DNA of 64,000 nt, taken from Smallanthus sonchifolius (Eukaryota; Streptophyta; Magnoliopsida; Asterales; Asteraceae). The position numbers and the translations under genes are program-made. This document shows, piece after piece, positions 1 through 12,417 of this stretch (its first letter is position 1; each line of letters starts with the position of its first letter). The notes below the pieces were generated by a model. The model had not been told where the DNA came from and did no database searches. It saw only the letters and a list, made by a program, of their open reading frames with translations. The stretch spans positions 57,877,486 to 57,941,485 of the forward strand of contig CM042040.1 in assembly GCA_023525975.1 (NCBI GenBank). The letters run 5' to 3'.

Positions 1-526
1 ATTAATATCTAATAACGTGTACCCAAAATGCACTCATCAATAGCCGCGTGTTATATTCAAACATATCGGATATAGTGGGTAACTATATTCAAACATACCG
101 GACCTAGCTGTTGTGCTATGTTCAAGCGCGTCAATCAAGGTTTGAATTGTGCTTAGATAAATGATACAACCATATATGCTATGTTTAACAAGATAAACAA
201 TGAGTTGCAAAACGCTTTATCTACTATTTATCGGTTCCACTAAACCTATGTACTCACCAACTTTATAGTTGACACTTAATTTTAAATAATGTTTCAGGTT
301 TGGATATGTGATTGCTTGTTGAAGATTCCTCCACTTAAGAACTTATGGACCTAGTTAATTAAATCAATGTTTTGAAGTAAAATAGGTTATTTGAATTGTA
401 TTGTACTTGAATATTTGTTGTTTTTAATTAGATTAATGAATTATGAAATATTTTAGCTATCATGTGCTTTTGAACAATTATTCCATTGTCCGCCTCGATG
501 ATTCCGCCATCGGTTGGGGTGTGACA
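1..526 (+). mobile_element. 3' part of a Tekay-type LTR (family B)
   Basis: The stretch from about base 45 to 526 matches the reverse complement of the LTRs at 49761-52301 and 57708-60242 and ends in the family terminus TGTGACA at 520-526. It interrupts the reverse transcriptase part of the LINE that starts at 527, so the next bases (GCAAT, 527-531) are the expected target duplication. The other copy would lie left of the window. The first ~45 bases do not match the other LTRs, which suggests a deletion or rearrangement. Whether this is a solo LTR or the end of a full element cannot be seen. Confidence 0.8.
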
Positions 527-2012
527 GCAATGAATGAAGAACAACATGCTCCGCTAATCACTCCATCTTCGTAGAAAGCCCCGACAAGTTCTTGAAAGTC
601 CCCCTTTAGTAATTCCAAGAAGTGTTTGATGAAGGTGAAATTGAAGCCGTCCGGCCCAGGGGCTTTATCCCCCCCTCAGTCCCAAACTGCTGTGCGTATC
701 TCTTCGTAAGTGAAAGAACTGGAAATAGAGTCCACCTCATCTGTGGAGAGCGTTTTTAAGCCGGGGTAGGTCATTCTAGACCTTGATGGGAGGGTCTCCC
801 GAAACCTTGCTTCAAAAAAGACCCGAGCACCCTCCTTAATGATGTTTGGGCATTCTGACCTCCCCCCATTCACCGAAATTCCATTAATCTTGTTCGAGGC
901 ATTCCTTGAATTGTATAGTCCATGAAAAAAATATGTGTTTTTATCACCATCTATCGCCCATTTTATTCTAGCTTTTTGTTTGATGTCTTCCGCCTTCCTT
1001 CTTTCTAAATCCATTAGTTTGCCCTTGACAAGCATTCTCTCTTCGCTTTCATCACTATTCAATCCAACTAGTTCTGCAATAGAGTCAAGTGCATTCAATT
1101 GGACCCTGAGTGAATTGGCTTCTTCCACTTCTTTCGCCCCCATCTTCGACTTCCACCTTTTTAGATTTCATGTTTTTTAGCTTGCCCGCTAACATGGCAT
1201 CCGGCCCAGCCTTCGAAACCGGGATCCTAAATGCCTCTTTGACTGTTGCCTGCAGTCCGTCCCTCCCAATCCATGAATTGAAGAACCAAAATGGCTTAGG
1301 TCCGAAATCCACACTGGAACATTTAAGTACGAGAGGACAGTGGTCCGAGATTTCCCGAAGGCATGCCGTAAGGGAGGCGCCAGGCCATTTGCTCATGAAA
1401 TCGCTGCAGACCAGGACCCTATCGATTTTGCTTGCGTTGAGCCCGTTGTCACTCATGTAAGTATAGTTGAATCCCCCCATGTTGTACTCATGCAGATCTG
1501 TCTCGAAAATGAAGTCGTTAAAATTACCTGCTCCCACAGCATTGAAATTTGAGTTCAACCTCTCCGATGCGATACGTACTTCATTAAAGTCTCCTAACAT
1601 GATCCACGACCCCGAAATGTTTTCCTTAATTTCTTGCAGAAAATTCCATAGGGAGATTTTAGATGATTGATCATGCGGAGCATAAACGTTTGCAATAGAT
1701 AGACCGCTATTTTTGCCCTTTAACTTGCCGACAGTAATCAACGCGTTCGGATGTTTAATTGTGTTTGGTTTTTCAAAAACCCTTGAATCCCATATACTAA
1801 TAATGCCCCCAGATCTTCCATTTGATTCCACCTAATCAAATTCCATGTTACCACCCCCCCCACATGCTCCTGATGTTGAGTTTTTCAGAATCCGAAATGT
1901 GTGATTCTTGTATACAGCAGTACCTGATGTTGTTTCTTAACTTAAAATTCTTGATCCAGACCCTCTTCCCCGAATCACCAAGCCCCCGAGAGTTTAAGGT
2001 CAAAAAATCCAT
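527..2012 (-). pseudogene. LINE (L1-type) ORF2 fragment: endonuclease and start of RT
   Basis: Read on the minus strand from an ATG at 2012, this starts with an apurinic-endonuclease-like domain: an LNSRGLG motif, then a QES motif, a GDFN motif near 1605, a SKIDRVLV segment and an SDHCPL motif. The linker follows (WAIDGDKNTYFFHG style, 1143-676), and then the first RT motif KAPGPDGF just below 675. The known role is nicking target DNA and priming reverse transcription. The frame is broken at a run of eight C near 1854-1861, at a stop near 1834 and again near 1085-1143. The RT is cut off at 526 by the inserted LTR. The element is dead. Confidence 0.85.
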
Positions 2013-2056
2013 TACAACAGCTGATCACCCCCTTCACCCACAATGATGTCCTTAAC

Positions 2057-2353
2057 CTAGTCTTTGTAGCTTGATACATCAATTCTGATGCATAGCCCAA
2101 TCTCGATGGTGTCTTGGACTTCCTTTTCTAGATCGATGTTATCCCTCCGTAGTTCCATACTACCTGATGACGAAATAGACGCGTTCAGATCTATTGACGG
2201 AAAAAACGGTTGGCCGCCTCCACCCCCCTCATGTGCCCCAATTTCTGTTTCTCTTCTGTCCTCCACTAGTTCTTCGGCAGGAGCCGCTGGCTGAGCACCC
2301 CCAATTTCTCCTTCCTCCATTTCAGATTCCCAACCTTCCCTAGAATCAAGTTC
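2057..2353 (-). pseudogene. LINE ORF1, C-terminal part
   Basis: This minus-strand frame is acidic and low in complexity (EMEEGEIGG, a GGGGG run) and ends at a stop at 2057, 44 bases before the ORF2 start. It is the continuation of the ORF1 fragment at 12418-13975. The frame reads from 12422 into 2353 if element A and one copy of its AGTTC target duplication are removed. The bases from 2354 on belong to the LTR, so the longer open frame reaching 2386 is an artefact of the junction. Confidence 0.75.
2349..2353. repeat. Target-site duplication of element A, left copy
   Basis: AGTTC directly before the LTR start TGTGACG. The same five bases follow the other LTR at 12418-12422. Confidence 0.9.
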
Positions 2354-2833
2354 TGTGACGTTTTGGATTTTTTTCCGTTCTCGCACTTATATTATAATTA
2401 TCGTGTAATCATTCTCTATTTTAATAAAGCGTAAGAGTTTTATTTGGTTTTGTACAAATAGGTATTTAAACTAATTAGAATTTTATAAATTTTTAAAATT
2501 TATATAAAGTTTTATATAAAAATCTAAAGTTAAAAAGTTGTATATTTAATAAAATAACCTATTTAAATAAGATAAATAACTTTTATAAAAATTATTTATA
2601 ATAATAAAGAATAAAATAAGTTTATAAAAACATTTTTAAATTAATTTGATTTAAAAGAAATTAAATTAATAAAAGTTCAGGGGTTGTTTTGTAATTAATC
2701 AAACTAGAAGGTTTTAAAACTAAAATCGATTGAAGGGCTGTTTCTGGACAAATTAAACTACAAGGATCCATCCGTAATTATCTCAGGGGATGAATTAAAA
2801 CAAAATTTAACTCCAGGGACTAAATCTGCCAAA

Positions 2834-3112
2834 TTGCAAATCGTAAATCCGGTCACCCCCTACATTGTCCGGCGGTCCAAAGCTTTTTCCGGCGAGCCAC
2901 CGACAGGGCTGTTCCCTGCACCTCGACAGCCGCTAAAGGCTTCTCTGGCTTCGTCTCTCCCACGCGAACAAGACCCCCCGACCAATTGGTCTCCCCAACA
3001 TAAGGATCGTCTGATCCTGTTGGTGGCCGAGAAACCCACGTTCGAATTCACGCCCGACAGACCACCTCCACGCGTGTTGAATGTCTGGTTAGTTTCGTCT
3101 CGTCCAGACTAG
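2834..3112 (+). other. GC-rich open block in U3, conserved between LTR families
   Basis: A 92-codon open frame upstream of the LTR TATA box. The same frame occurs in the 3' LTR at 10563-10841. A recognisably similar one is found in the family B LTRs on the minus strand (51475-51897 and 59413-59835), sharing short stretches such as FSGEPPT, FPAPRQ and VSSRPD with no net frame change. It lies in U3, so the LTR's own promoter would not transcribe it as sense message. It may be conserved as promoter or enhancer DNA rather than as protein. No known domain is recognised. Confidence 0.4.
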
Positions 3113-3160
3113 TGTCGGAACGTGCCAAATTGCACGTTTTAACAAAGAAATCAAGCTCGG

Positions 3161-3170
3161 CTATAAATAG
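3161..3170 (+). promoter_or_regulatory. TATA box of the element A 5' LTR
   Basis: CTATAAATAG inside a GC-rich context. The equivalent box is at 10890-10899 in the 3' LTR, and family B has CTATAAAAAG at the same relative place. It is the likely start-site element for the retrotransposon RNA. Confidence 0.7.
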
Positions 3171-3507
3171 CCATAGTCGGACCTGCTCGAGCTCGCGACC
3201 CCTTTTTCACCCACTCTCACTTCAAATTGAAGACGGCATTGTGTTCGTCGCCTCTGAGTGAAGCTGTGACCAGAGTCTTAGAGCCCAAATTCCATCCCGA
3301 AGCTTGAATTCCCATTCTTGATATTCTCGGATTAAAAGCTCTGCCGTTCGACCCTTTGCGACCACGTAAGAATCCTCAACTTCGTTTCTTTACTTTCTGT
3401 TATCATAAGGCAAACCGAACCAATCGAAGTCACGACTCCAAACCATCAATTACCGGACAAACTAATGTTCTAAAAGAATTACTGTTTTAATTGCTAAAGT
3501 CTGGGCC

Positions 3508-3757
3508 ATCGAAACTACTTAGTTTCGATTGAGTAAATGGTCAATCGAAACTAATAGTTTCGATAGATGGTAGTTTCGACAGCCTGTGTATCACTTATAA
3601 ATGATCAATCGAAACTAGTAGTTTCGATAAATGGTAGTTTCGACAGCCTGAATATCACTTATAAATGATCAATCGAAACTGGTAGTTTCGACGGCCTGTG
3701 TATCACTTATAAATGGTCAGTTTCGATACCTGTCACAACTATAAAGCAGTTTCGATC
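3508..3757. repeat. Array of short palindromes in the 5' LTR
   Basis: Repeated units contain ATCGAAACTANTAGTTTCGAT, which is itself an inverted repeat, spaced by 'CAGCCTGTGTATCACTTATAAATG'-like text. The corresponding array in the 3' LTR (11237-11515) has a different unit number and order, so the array expands and contracts faster than the rest of the LTR. It lies downstream of the TATA box, in the transcribed part. Confidence 0.8.
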
Positions 3758-4661
3758 AAATCAGTAATTTCAAGTAAATCTAGACCAACTTTTATGCAAA
3801 TAACACTGAGAAATGCTATTATAAACCTATACACAATTAAATACTAATACGCACATGTAAACATACAATGATACCCATTTATCTACATAGGGTATCAACG
3901 TGCGTAGGCTTCCACATACTTATCACCTACACGCGCGAAAAATACCCGCTTGCAAGGTGAGTTACATAGCCCCTATTTTACATTTTTATACGTTTTGGGG
4001 TGAAACATTATACATGCTACTCACATTGTTTATACGTGTTATACATGAGACTATATGCTTATTCTTTGGATGTACATACATTTAAACACAAGACAACCAA
4101 CTGTAATATTGATAGATCTATTGTGCCTGACCAGCCCACCCGGTTAGGGTGTTTATTACTGCATACTCGGATATAACCGCGTGTTATATTCAATCATATC
4201 GGATATAGTGGGTAACTATATTCAAACATACCAGACTTAGCTGTTGTGCTCTGTTCAAGCGTTTCAAACTCGGTTTGAATTGTGATTAAATAAATGGTAC
4301 ATCATACATACTATGTTTAACAAGATAAACAGTGAGTTGCAAAACGATTTACAACTACTATTTATTGGAATTACTAAACCTATGTACTCACCAACTTTTT
4401 AGTTGACACTTGATTTAAATAATGTTTCAGGTTTGGATATGTGACTACTTGTCGAAGATTTCTCCACATAAGGACTATGGACCTAGTTAAATAAATCAAT
4501 GTTTTGAACTAGACTAGGTTATTTGGAATGTATCGTATTTGGACCTTGTTGTCTTTAAATTTAATTAATGAATTATGCAACCTTTTAGCTATCATGTGCT
4601 TTTGAACAATCATTCTAATGTCCGCCCCGATGATTCCGCCATCGGTCGGGGTGTGACAGAT

Positions 4662-4679
4662 TGGTATCAGAGCCATGGT
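4662..4679 (+). other. Primer-binding site of element A
   Basis: TGGTATCAGAGCCATGGT begins three bases after the 5' LTR. This is the usual plant primer site complementary to the 3' end of initiator methionine tRNA. Confidence 0.85.
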
Positions 4680-5573
4680 TATAGGGAATTAGGTTATTAG
4701 ACACGATGACCTAGACTATAACCCTAGGACTCCCTTTTATGTGTTATGTGCTAAATGATTAATTGCTATGTGAATTATATGTAGTTAGGTATTATTTGAA
4801 TTTTTTCCTAAGTTTGGTACATGAGACTTATACGTACAAGGGTTAAATACATGATACATAATTTACATACACATTTGACAAACAAACTTATGCAAACAAA
4901 TACACTACCCATCCTTATCCATACTCTTTCCTAATCCATATTAATTGCAACATTTCCTACACATATATTACTCATAGACTCTCAATTCTATTAAAATCTT
5001 GAAAATCTCGTCAACGACTTAATTTCTTGAAACCAGTAAAGGACACGTGCAATCTGGAAGGGTGACACATGTACATTGGGTTTTCTGTCTAGGAAAGCAT
5101 TTCGTATAAATCCAAATAAACGGACCCGTATGCTTTCCTGGGAATTCCTGAAGTGAGTGTTTACCTATAGGCTAAAGCATGTCTCTTTGAAAGTTTTGAG
5201 GAATTATTTAACGTCGATACGTCAATGTATTCGCAAGGATACGACCCGGACTTAAACTCAAAATTTGAGGACATTATAGCAAGATAGGAAGAACTAGACG
5301 AACATGCAAAGCAAATCATTATTACGGGTGCACACGTAATAACGATTTGTAGTGCATGTAAGTCCCGGCAATTCCTATTACGCGAATAATGATCTATAAC
5401 ATCATGTTCTATCCGGAATAGATGGCTTAGTTTTCCCCATCAACTTTGAATAAATACACATGCACTGGCACGCGTCATGATGAATCCCGATTTTCTGCTT
5501 ACATTATTTCCCGCTATAACTCATATATATCCATCTTATCTAAAATATCATTGTCTTTTCTTATGGTGTTAGA

Positions 5574-8500
5574 ATGCCTCCTTGACGTGCAAACTCTAGC
5601 ACTTCCAACTCGGATCTTGCTACTCTTCTTGCCCAGCTGGTAGGGCAAATGACCCAAGCAAATAACAACAGTGACGGGTCTCACAACATCCAAGGGAACG
5701 GTGGTACCAACCCGCCTAACTGCACGTTTAAGCACTTTAACTCGTGCAATCCTACAAAATTCTTCGGGACTGAAGGTTCTACCGGCCTACTTCAATGGTT
5801 AGAAAGCATGGAAAGCACATTCCTAAACAGCGACTGTCCCGATAATCTTCGGGTTCGTTATGCCACAAGTGTACTCCAAAAGAGAGCCCTCACCTGGTGG
5901 AACGGTGAGAAACGCACTCGTGGTGCTGAGGTTGCTACATCCTTGTCATGGGATGATCTGAAGAAGGCCATGACTGATGAATTCTGTCCTCGGAATGAAA
6001 TGAGGAAGCTCGAGGCTGAGTTTTGGGATCTTGCCCAAGACAGCGGGGATAATCTTTCCTACACCACCCGGTTTCAAGAGCTAAGTCTGCTGGTGCCTCA
6101 TATGATCACTCCCCTTGCTCGGGGGATTGAAAAATACATAGGCGGCCTGCCTATGCAAATTCAAGATGTTGTGCTAGCAAGCAATCCTCCTACACTTGAA
6201 GCTGCTATCCGCCTATCTGCTACACTATCCGACAACCATGTCAAAGCCGGAACCTTAACAAGAAAGGGTTCCAAGAAGGTTGTTTCTACTCTTGCGTCCA
6301 TCAAGGATGTAAAACCCGAGTCTTCTAACCGCAACAAGAAACGAAAGGGTCAAAACTTCGCAGCCGTAACTCCCGCTGTGCCTGCTATTCAAGCGGCCCC
6401 TTTGGGTCAAAACCCGAAAACTTATCAGGGCCCGAATCCCCAATGCCAGACTTGCAAGTACCATCATCCTGCCAACCTACCATGCCGATTGTGTTCAAGT
6501 TGCGGACGTTATGGACACATGGTCACTACATGCCGTACTCGTCCTCCCGCCCATCAAGCTGCTCCAGCCAACTGCCCAATCTATCCGGCACCTTTCAATG
6601 GTCGGGCATGTTACGAATGTGGAGACCCAAACCATTTCCGTGACCGATGCCCAAAACTTCATCATCAAGGTGGTCCTCAAGGACGAGCGTTTAACATAAA
6701 CGCTAATGAGGCTCAAGCAAACAACGACGTGATAAACGGTACGTTTCTTGTAAACAATCATTATGCATCCGTTTTATTTGATACTGATGCCGATAGGAGT
6801 TTTGTATCTCTTACTTTTGAATCTCGACTTGCTAAACAAAGAACGAAACTTGACAATTCTTATTCCATGGAGATAGCAAACGGAAAATCTATTACTATAA
6901 ATTCTGTTATCCGTGACTGTAATCTCGAGCTTAATAATCACAATTTCTCTGTTGATCTCCTTCCAATGCAATTGGGAAGCTTCAATATTATAATTGGCAT
7001 GGACTGGTTATCCAAGCACTATGCCGAGGTTAATTGCTACGAAAAGTGTATTCGTATACCTCTTTCTTCGGGCGACACGTTAGTTATGTTCGGTGAAAAA
7101 CCATGTCGTGGTCTTCAACTCATGTCTTGCACATTAGCACAAAAGTACTTGCGGAAAGTGTACGTTGCTTTCTTGGCCCACGTAGTTGACACGAAAGATA
7201 AGGGTAAGAAATTGCAAGATATTCCGATCATTCGAGACTTTCCCGAGGTATTCCCCGAGGATCTACCCGGTCTTCCTCCTCCTAGACAAGTGGAGTTTCG
7301 TATTGACCTTGTGCCGGGAGCAACTCCGGTGGCAAAAGCTCCCTATCGTCTTGCACCTTCCGAGATGCAAGAGCTTGCAAGTCAATTACAAGAACTCTCA
7401 TCCAAAGGATTCATCCGCCCGAGCCATTCACCTTGGGGTGCTCCCGTACTGTTCGTAAAGAAAAAGGACGGATCGTTTCGAATGTGCATCGATTATCGTG
7501 ACCTCAACAAGCTTACAATTAAGAACCGTTATCCTTTACCCCGTATCGACGATCTTTTCGATCAGCTTCAAGGTTCAACATGTTTCTCCAAGATTGACCT
7601 TCGTTCCGGGTACCATCAACTTCGTGTTCTCGATGAAGACATTCCAAAGACTGCCTTTCGGACTAGGTACGGTCACTACGAGTTCATGGTCATGCCATTC
7701 GGTTTGACTAATGCACCTGCGGTCTTCATGGATCTCATGAACCGTGTATGCAAACCTTATTTGGACAAGTTCGTGATCGTTTTCATTGACGACATCCTCA
7801 TCTATTCTAAAACGAAAGCGGAACATGAACAACATCTTCGTTTGATCTTAGAACTCTTAAAGAAAGAACAACTATACGCCAAGCTCTCCAAGTGTGAATT
7901 CTGACTAAAAGAGGTTCAATTTTTGGACACATAGTCAACGATAAGGGAATTCATGTGGACCCGGCAAAGATCGAGGCGGTAAAGAATTGGAGTACTCCTA
8001 AGAATCCTACCGAGATTCGTTCATTCCTTGGACTAGCAGGTTACTATCGTCGCTTCATCTCAAATTTCTCCAAGATTGCCCGTTCCACACACTGCCTTGA
8101 CTCAAAAAGGTAAACCTTACGAGTGGGGACCCAAACAAGAAGAAGCTTTTCAAACTCTCAAACTCAAGCTCTGCAATGCTCCTCTTCTAACTCTTCCTAG
8201 TGGTAATGACGACTTTGTCGTTTATTGTGATGCATCCAACCAAGGTCTTGGTTGTGTTCTAATGCAACGTGGCCAAGTAATTGCATACGCATCACGTCAG
8301 CTCAAAATCCATGAGAAGAACTATACGACTCATGATCTCGAGCTTGGTGCTGTCGTTTTCGCCTTGAAAATTTGGAGACACTACCTTTATGGCACCAAAT
8401 GCGTGGTTTTCACCGACCACAAAAGTCTCCAGCATATTTTCAATCAAAAAGAGCTTAATATTAGGCAACGGCGATGGGTTGAACTTCTTAACGACTACGA

Positions 8501-10028
8501 CTGCGAGATTCGCTACCACCCCGGCAAAGCAAACGTTGTAGCCGACGCCTTGAGTCGTAAAGAACGTATCATGCTTCATAGTGTTCATATTCATAACGAT
8601 ATCCAAGCCCGTATTCTCAAAGCACAACACACCTCGGTTACCGAGGGAAACATGTATCAAGAGATGGCATGTGGCGTAGAACTCTTGCTAGAAACCAAAG
8701 CCAACGGTCTATTGTATTACTTGGACCGTATCTGGGTTCCCTATCGCGACGACCTTCGTATATTTTTGATGAACGAGTCCCACAAAACTCGATATTTGGT
8801 ACATCCCGAAGCTAATAAGATGTACATGGGTCTCCGTCAGCAATATTGCTGGCCCGGCATGAAAAAGGATATTGCCCTCTTTGTGGCAAAATGCCTAACT
8901 TGTTCTAAAGTGAAGGCCGAACACCAGAAGCCTTCCGGTCTCCTCGAACAACCTGAAATTCCCGTGTAGAAGTGGGAGAACCTTGCTATGGATTTCATCA
9001 CCAAACTCCCACGCACTTCTAGTAGGCACGATAGTATCTGGGTTATTATCGACCGACTTACAAAGTCTGCTCATTTCTTGCCTATTCGTGAGGACTATCG
9101 AGTCGAGAAATTGGCTCGGATCTACATTGATGAGGTCGTAAGTCGTCACGGAATCCCTTTGAACATCATCTCCGATCATGATTCGCGTTTTACTTCCCGA
9201 TTTTGGCAATCATTGCAATCAGCACTTGGTACTCGTTTGGATTTAAGTACGGCTTACAACCCTCAAACTGATGGACAAACCGAGCGAACAATGCAAACTC
9301 TCGAGGATATGCTTAGAGCTTGTGTCATTGACTTTGGTGGCAATTGGAATTCTCACCTACCACTGATCGAATTTTCCTACAACAACAGCTACCACACAAG
9401 TATTAACATGGCGCCATTTGAAGCTCTTTATGGACGAAAATGTCGTTCACCGATTTGTTGGAACGAAATTGGTGAAGCACAAATCACCGGTCCCGAGTTT
9501 ATCCAAGAGACCACCGATAAAATCTTTCTTATTCATGACAACATTCGAGTAGCAAGGAGTCGGCAAAAGAGCTATGCCAATAAAAGACGAAAACCCTTGG
9601 AATTTCAAGTTGGAGATATGGTTCTCCTAAAGGTATCACCTTGGAAGGGCGTAGTCCGATTTGGAAAGAAAGGAAAACTCGCACCTCGATATGTGGGTCC
9701 ATTCAAGTTACTCGAAAGGGTAGGAAAAGTGGCCTACAAACTCGATCTTCCTTCAGAACTCATTAACGTTCATCCGACTTTTCATGTATCTAATTTGAAA
9801 AAGTGTCTAGCCGACGAGAATCTCCACATCCCTCTTGATGAATTGTACATTGACGAGAAAATGCACTTTGTTGAGAAACCCGTGGAAATCATGGACCGAG
9901 AAGTTAAGAAACTCAAGCGTAGCCGCATCCCCATTGTCAAGGTCCGTTGGGAATCTAAACGTGGACCCGAGTTCACTTGGGAACGTGAAGATCAAATGAA
10001 GACCAAGTATCCGCATCTCTTTTCATAG
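5574..10028 (+). pseudogene. gag-pol of element A (broken)
   Basis: One long original frame. Gag (to about 6700) has the retrotransposon gag core and two CX2CX4HX4C zinc knuckles. Protease, RT (FIDD active site near 7780), RNase H (YCDASNQGLG near 8225), an HHCC-type zinc region, the integrase core and a chromodomain-like C-terminus follow. Defects: the fourth codon is TGA (5583-5585; CGA in element B), protease DTG is changed to DTD (6780-6788), TGA replaces TGG at 7902-7904, a base is lost near 7920, a base is gained near 8078 and TAG replaces TGG at 8967-8969. All the substitutions among these are C:G to T:A transitions relative to element B. The integrase-chromodomain part (8988-10028) is uninterrupted. 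Confidence 0.92.
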
Positions 10029-10061
10029 CCTCCACTAGTTGAATTTCAGGGCGAAATTCCT

Positions 10062-10076
10062 CTAACATTGGGAGAC
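10062..10076 (+). other. Polypurine tract of element A
   Basis: The ATTGGGAGAC stretch directly before the 3' LTR start at 10077. Element B has ATGGGAAGAC at the same place on its strand. This is the expected start of plus-strand DNA synthesis. Confidence 0.65.
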
Positions 10077-12417
10077 TGTGACGTTTCGGATTTTTTTCGT
10101 TCTCGCACTTATATTATAATTATCGTGTAATCATTCTCTATTTTAATAAAGCGTATTTAAACTAATTAGAATTTTATAAATTTACTTTACGGATTTAAAC
10201 TAATTAGAATTTTATAAATTTTTAAAATTTATATAAAGTTTTATATAAAAATCTAAAGTTAAAAAGTTGTATATTTAATAAAATAACCTATTTAAATAAG
10301 ATAAATAACTTTTATAAAAATTATTTATAATAATAAAGAATAAAATAAGTTTATAAAAACATTTTTAAATTAATTTGATTTAAAAGAAATTAAATTAATA
10401 AAAGTTCAGGGGTTGTTTTGTAAATAATCAAACTAGAAGGTTTTAAAACTAAAATCGATTGAAGGGCTGTTTCTGGACAAATTAAACTACAAGGATCCAT
10501 CCGTAATTATCTCAGGGGATGAATTAAAACAAAATTTAACTCCAGGGACTAAATCTGCCAAATTGCAAATCGTAAATCCGGTCACCCCCTACATTGTCCG
10601 GCGGTCCAAAGCTTTTTCCGGCGAGCCACCGACAGGGCTGTTCCCTGCACCTCGACAGCCGCTAAAGGCTTCTCTGGCTTCGTCTCTCCCACGCGAACAA
10701 GACCCCCCGACCAATTGGTCTCCCCAACATAAGGATCGTCTGATCCTGTTGGTGGCCGAGAAACCCACGTTCGAATTCACGCCCGACAGACCACCTCCAC
10801 GCGTGTTGAATGTCTGGTTAGTTTCGTCTCGTCCAGACTAGTGTCGGAACGTGCCAAATTGCACGTTTTAACAAAGAAATCAAGCTCGGCTATAAATAGC
10901 CATAGTCGGACCTGCTCGAGCTCGCGACCCCTTTTTCACCCACTCTCACTTCAAATTGAAGACGGCATTGTGTTCGTCGCCTCTGAGTGAAGCTGTGACC
11001 AGAGTCTTAGAGCCCAAATTCCATCCCGAAGCTTGAATTCCCATTCTTGATATTCTCGGATTAAAAGCTCTGCCGTTCGACCCTTTGCGACCACGTAAGA
11101 ATCCTCAACTTCGTTTCTTTACTTTCTGTTATCATAAGGCAAACCGAACCAATCGAAGTCACGACTCCAAACCATCAATTACCGGACAAACTAATGTTCT
11201 AAAAGAATTACTGTTTTAATTGCTAAAGTCTGGGCCATCGAAACTACTTAGTTTCGATTGAGTAAATGGTCAATCGAAACTAATAGTTTCGATAGATGGT
11301 AGTTTCGACAGCCTGTGTATCACTTATAAATGATCAATCGAAACTAGTAGTTTCGACAGCCTGAATATCACTTATAAATGATCAATCGAAACTGGTAGTT
11401 TCGATAGATGGTAGTTTCGACGGCCTGTGTATCACTTATAAATGGTCAATCGAAACTAGTAGTTTCGATTGAACATAGTTTCGATACCTGTCACAAGTAT
11501 AAAGCAGTTTCGATCAAATCAGTAATTTCAAGTAAATCTGGACCAACTTTTATGCAAATAACACTGAGAAATGCTATTATAAACCTATACACAATTAAAT
11601 ACTAATACGCACATGTAAACATACAATGATACCCATTTATCTACATAGGGTATCAACGTGCTTAGGCTTCCACATACTTATCACCTACACGCGTGAAAAA
11701 ATACCCGCTTGCAAGGTGAGTTACATAGCCCCTATTTTACATTTTTATACGTTTTGGGGTGAAACATTATACATGCTACTCACATTGTTTATACGTGTTA
11801 TACATGAGACTATATGCTTATTCTTTGGATGTACATACATTTAAACACAAGACAACCAACTGTAATATTGATAGATCTATTGTGCCTGACCAGCCCACCC
11901 GGTTAGGGTGTTTATTACTGCATACTCGGATATAACCGCGTGTTATATTCAATCATATCGGATATAGTGGGTAACTATATTCAAACATACCAGACTTAGC
12001 TGTTGTGCTCTGTTCAAGCGCGTCAAACTCGGTTTGAATTGTGATTAAATAAATGGTACATCATACATACTATGTTTAACAAGATAAACAGTGAGTTGCA
12101 AAATGATTTACAACTACTATTTATCGGAATTACTAAACCTATGTACTCACCAACTTTTTAGTTGACACTTGATTTAAATAATGTTTCAGGTTTGGATATG
12201 TGACTACTTGCCGAAGATTTCTCCACATAAGGACTATGGACCTAGTTAAATAAATCAATGTTTTGAACTAGACTAGGTTATTTGGAATGTATCGTATTTG
12301 GATCTTGTTGTCTTTAAATTTAATTAATGAATTATGCAACCTTTTAGCTATCATGTGCTTTTGAACAATCATTCTAATGTCCGCCCCGATGATTCCGCCA
12401 TCAGTCGGGGTGTGACA
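10077..12417 (+). repeat. 3' LTR of element A
   Basis: Starts TGTGACGTTTCGG after the purine tract and ends GGGGTGTGACA, followed by AGTTC. It is 36 bases longer than the 5' LTR, mostly from the palindromic array (11237-11515) and a short AT-rich duplication near 10160-10200. TATA box at 10890-10899. Confidence 0.93.
11237..11515. repeat. Array of short palindromes in the 3' LTR
   Basis: Same ATCGAAAC...GTTTCGAT units as at 3508-3757, but with an additional unit pair near 11445-11485 and a different unit order. Confidence 0.8.

Larger units (their letters stand above)
2354..4658 (+). repeat. 5' LTR of element A
   Basis: Begins TGTGACGTTTTGG and ends GGGGTGTGACA, immediately before the primer site. 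It holds an AT-rich block (2400-2690), a GC-rich open block (2834-3112), a TATA box (3161-3170) and a palindromic array (3508-3757). It differs from the 3' LTR by roughly 0.6% substitutions, by an indel near 2435 and by repeat number in the array. Confidence 0.93.
2354..12417 (+). mobile_element. Full-length Tekay-type Ty3/gypsy element A
   Basis: This complete chromovirus-type LTR retrotransposon is about 10.06 kb long. Order: 5' LTR (2354-4658), initiator-Met-type primer site (4662-4679), gag-pol (5574-10028), purine-rich tract (just before 10077) and 3' LTR (10077-12417). Both ends are TGTGAC/GTGACA and the insertion is flanked by AGTTC duplications. It inserted into the minus-strand LINE. 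The pol order (protease, RT, RNase H, integrase, C-terminal chromodomain-like segment) and the long LTRs fit the Tekay/Del clade. I count about a dozen substitutions between the LTRs plus a few indels, so it is young. Even so, gag-pol has three stops, two frameshifts and a changed protease active site. Confidence 0.93.
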
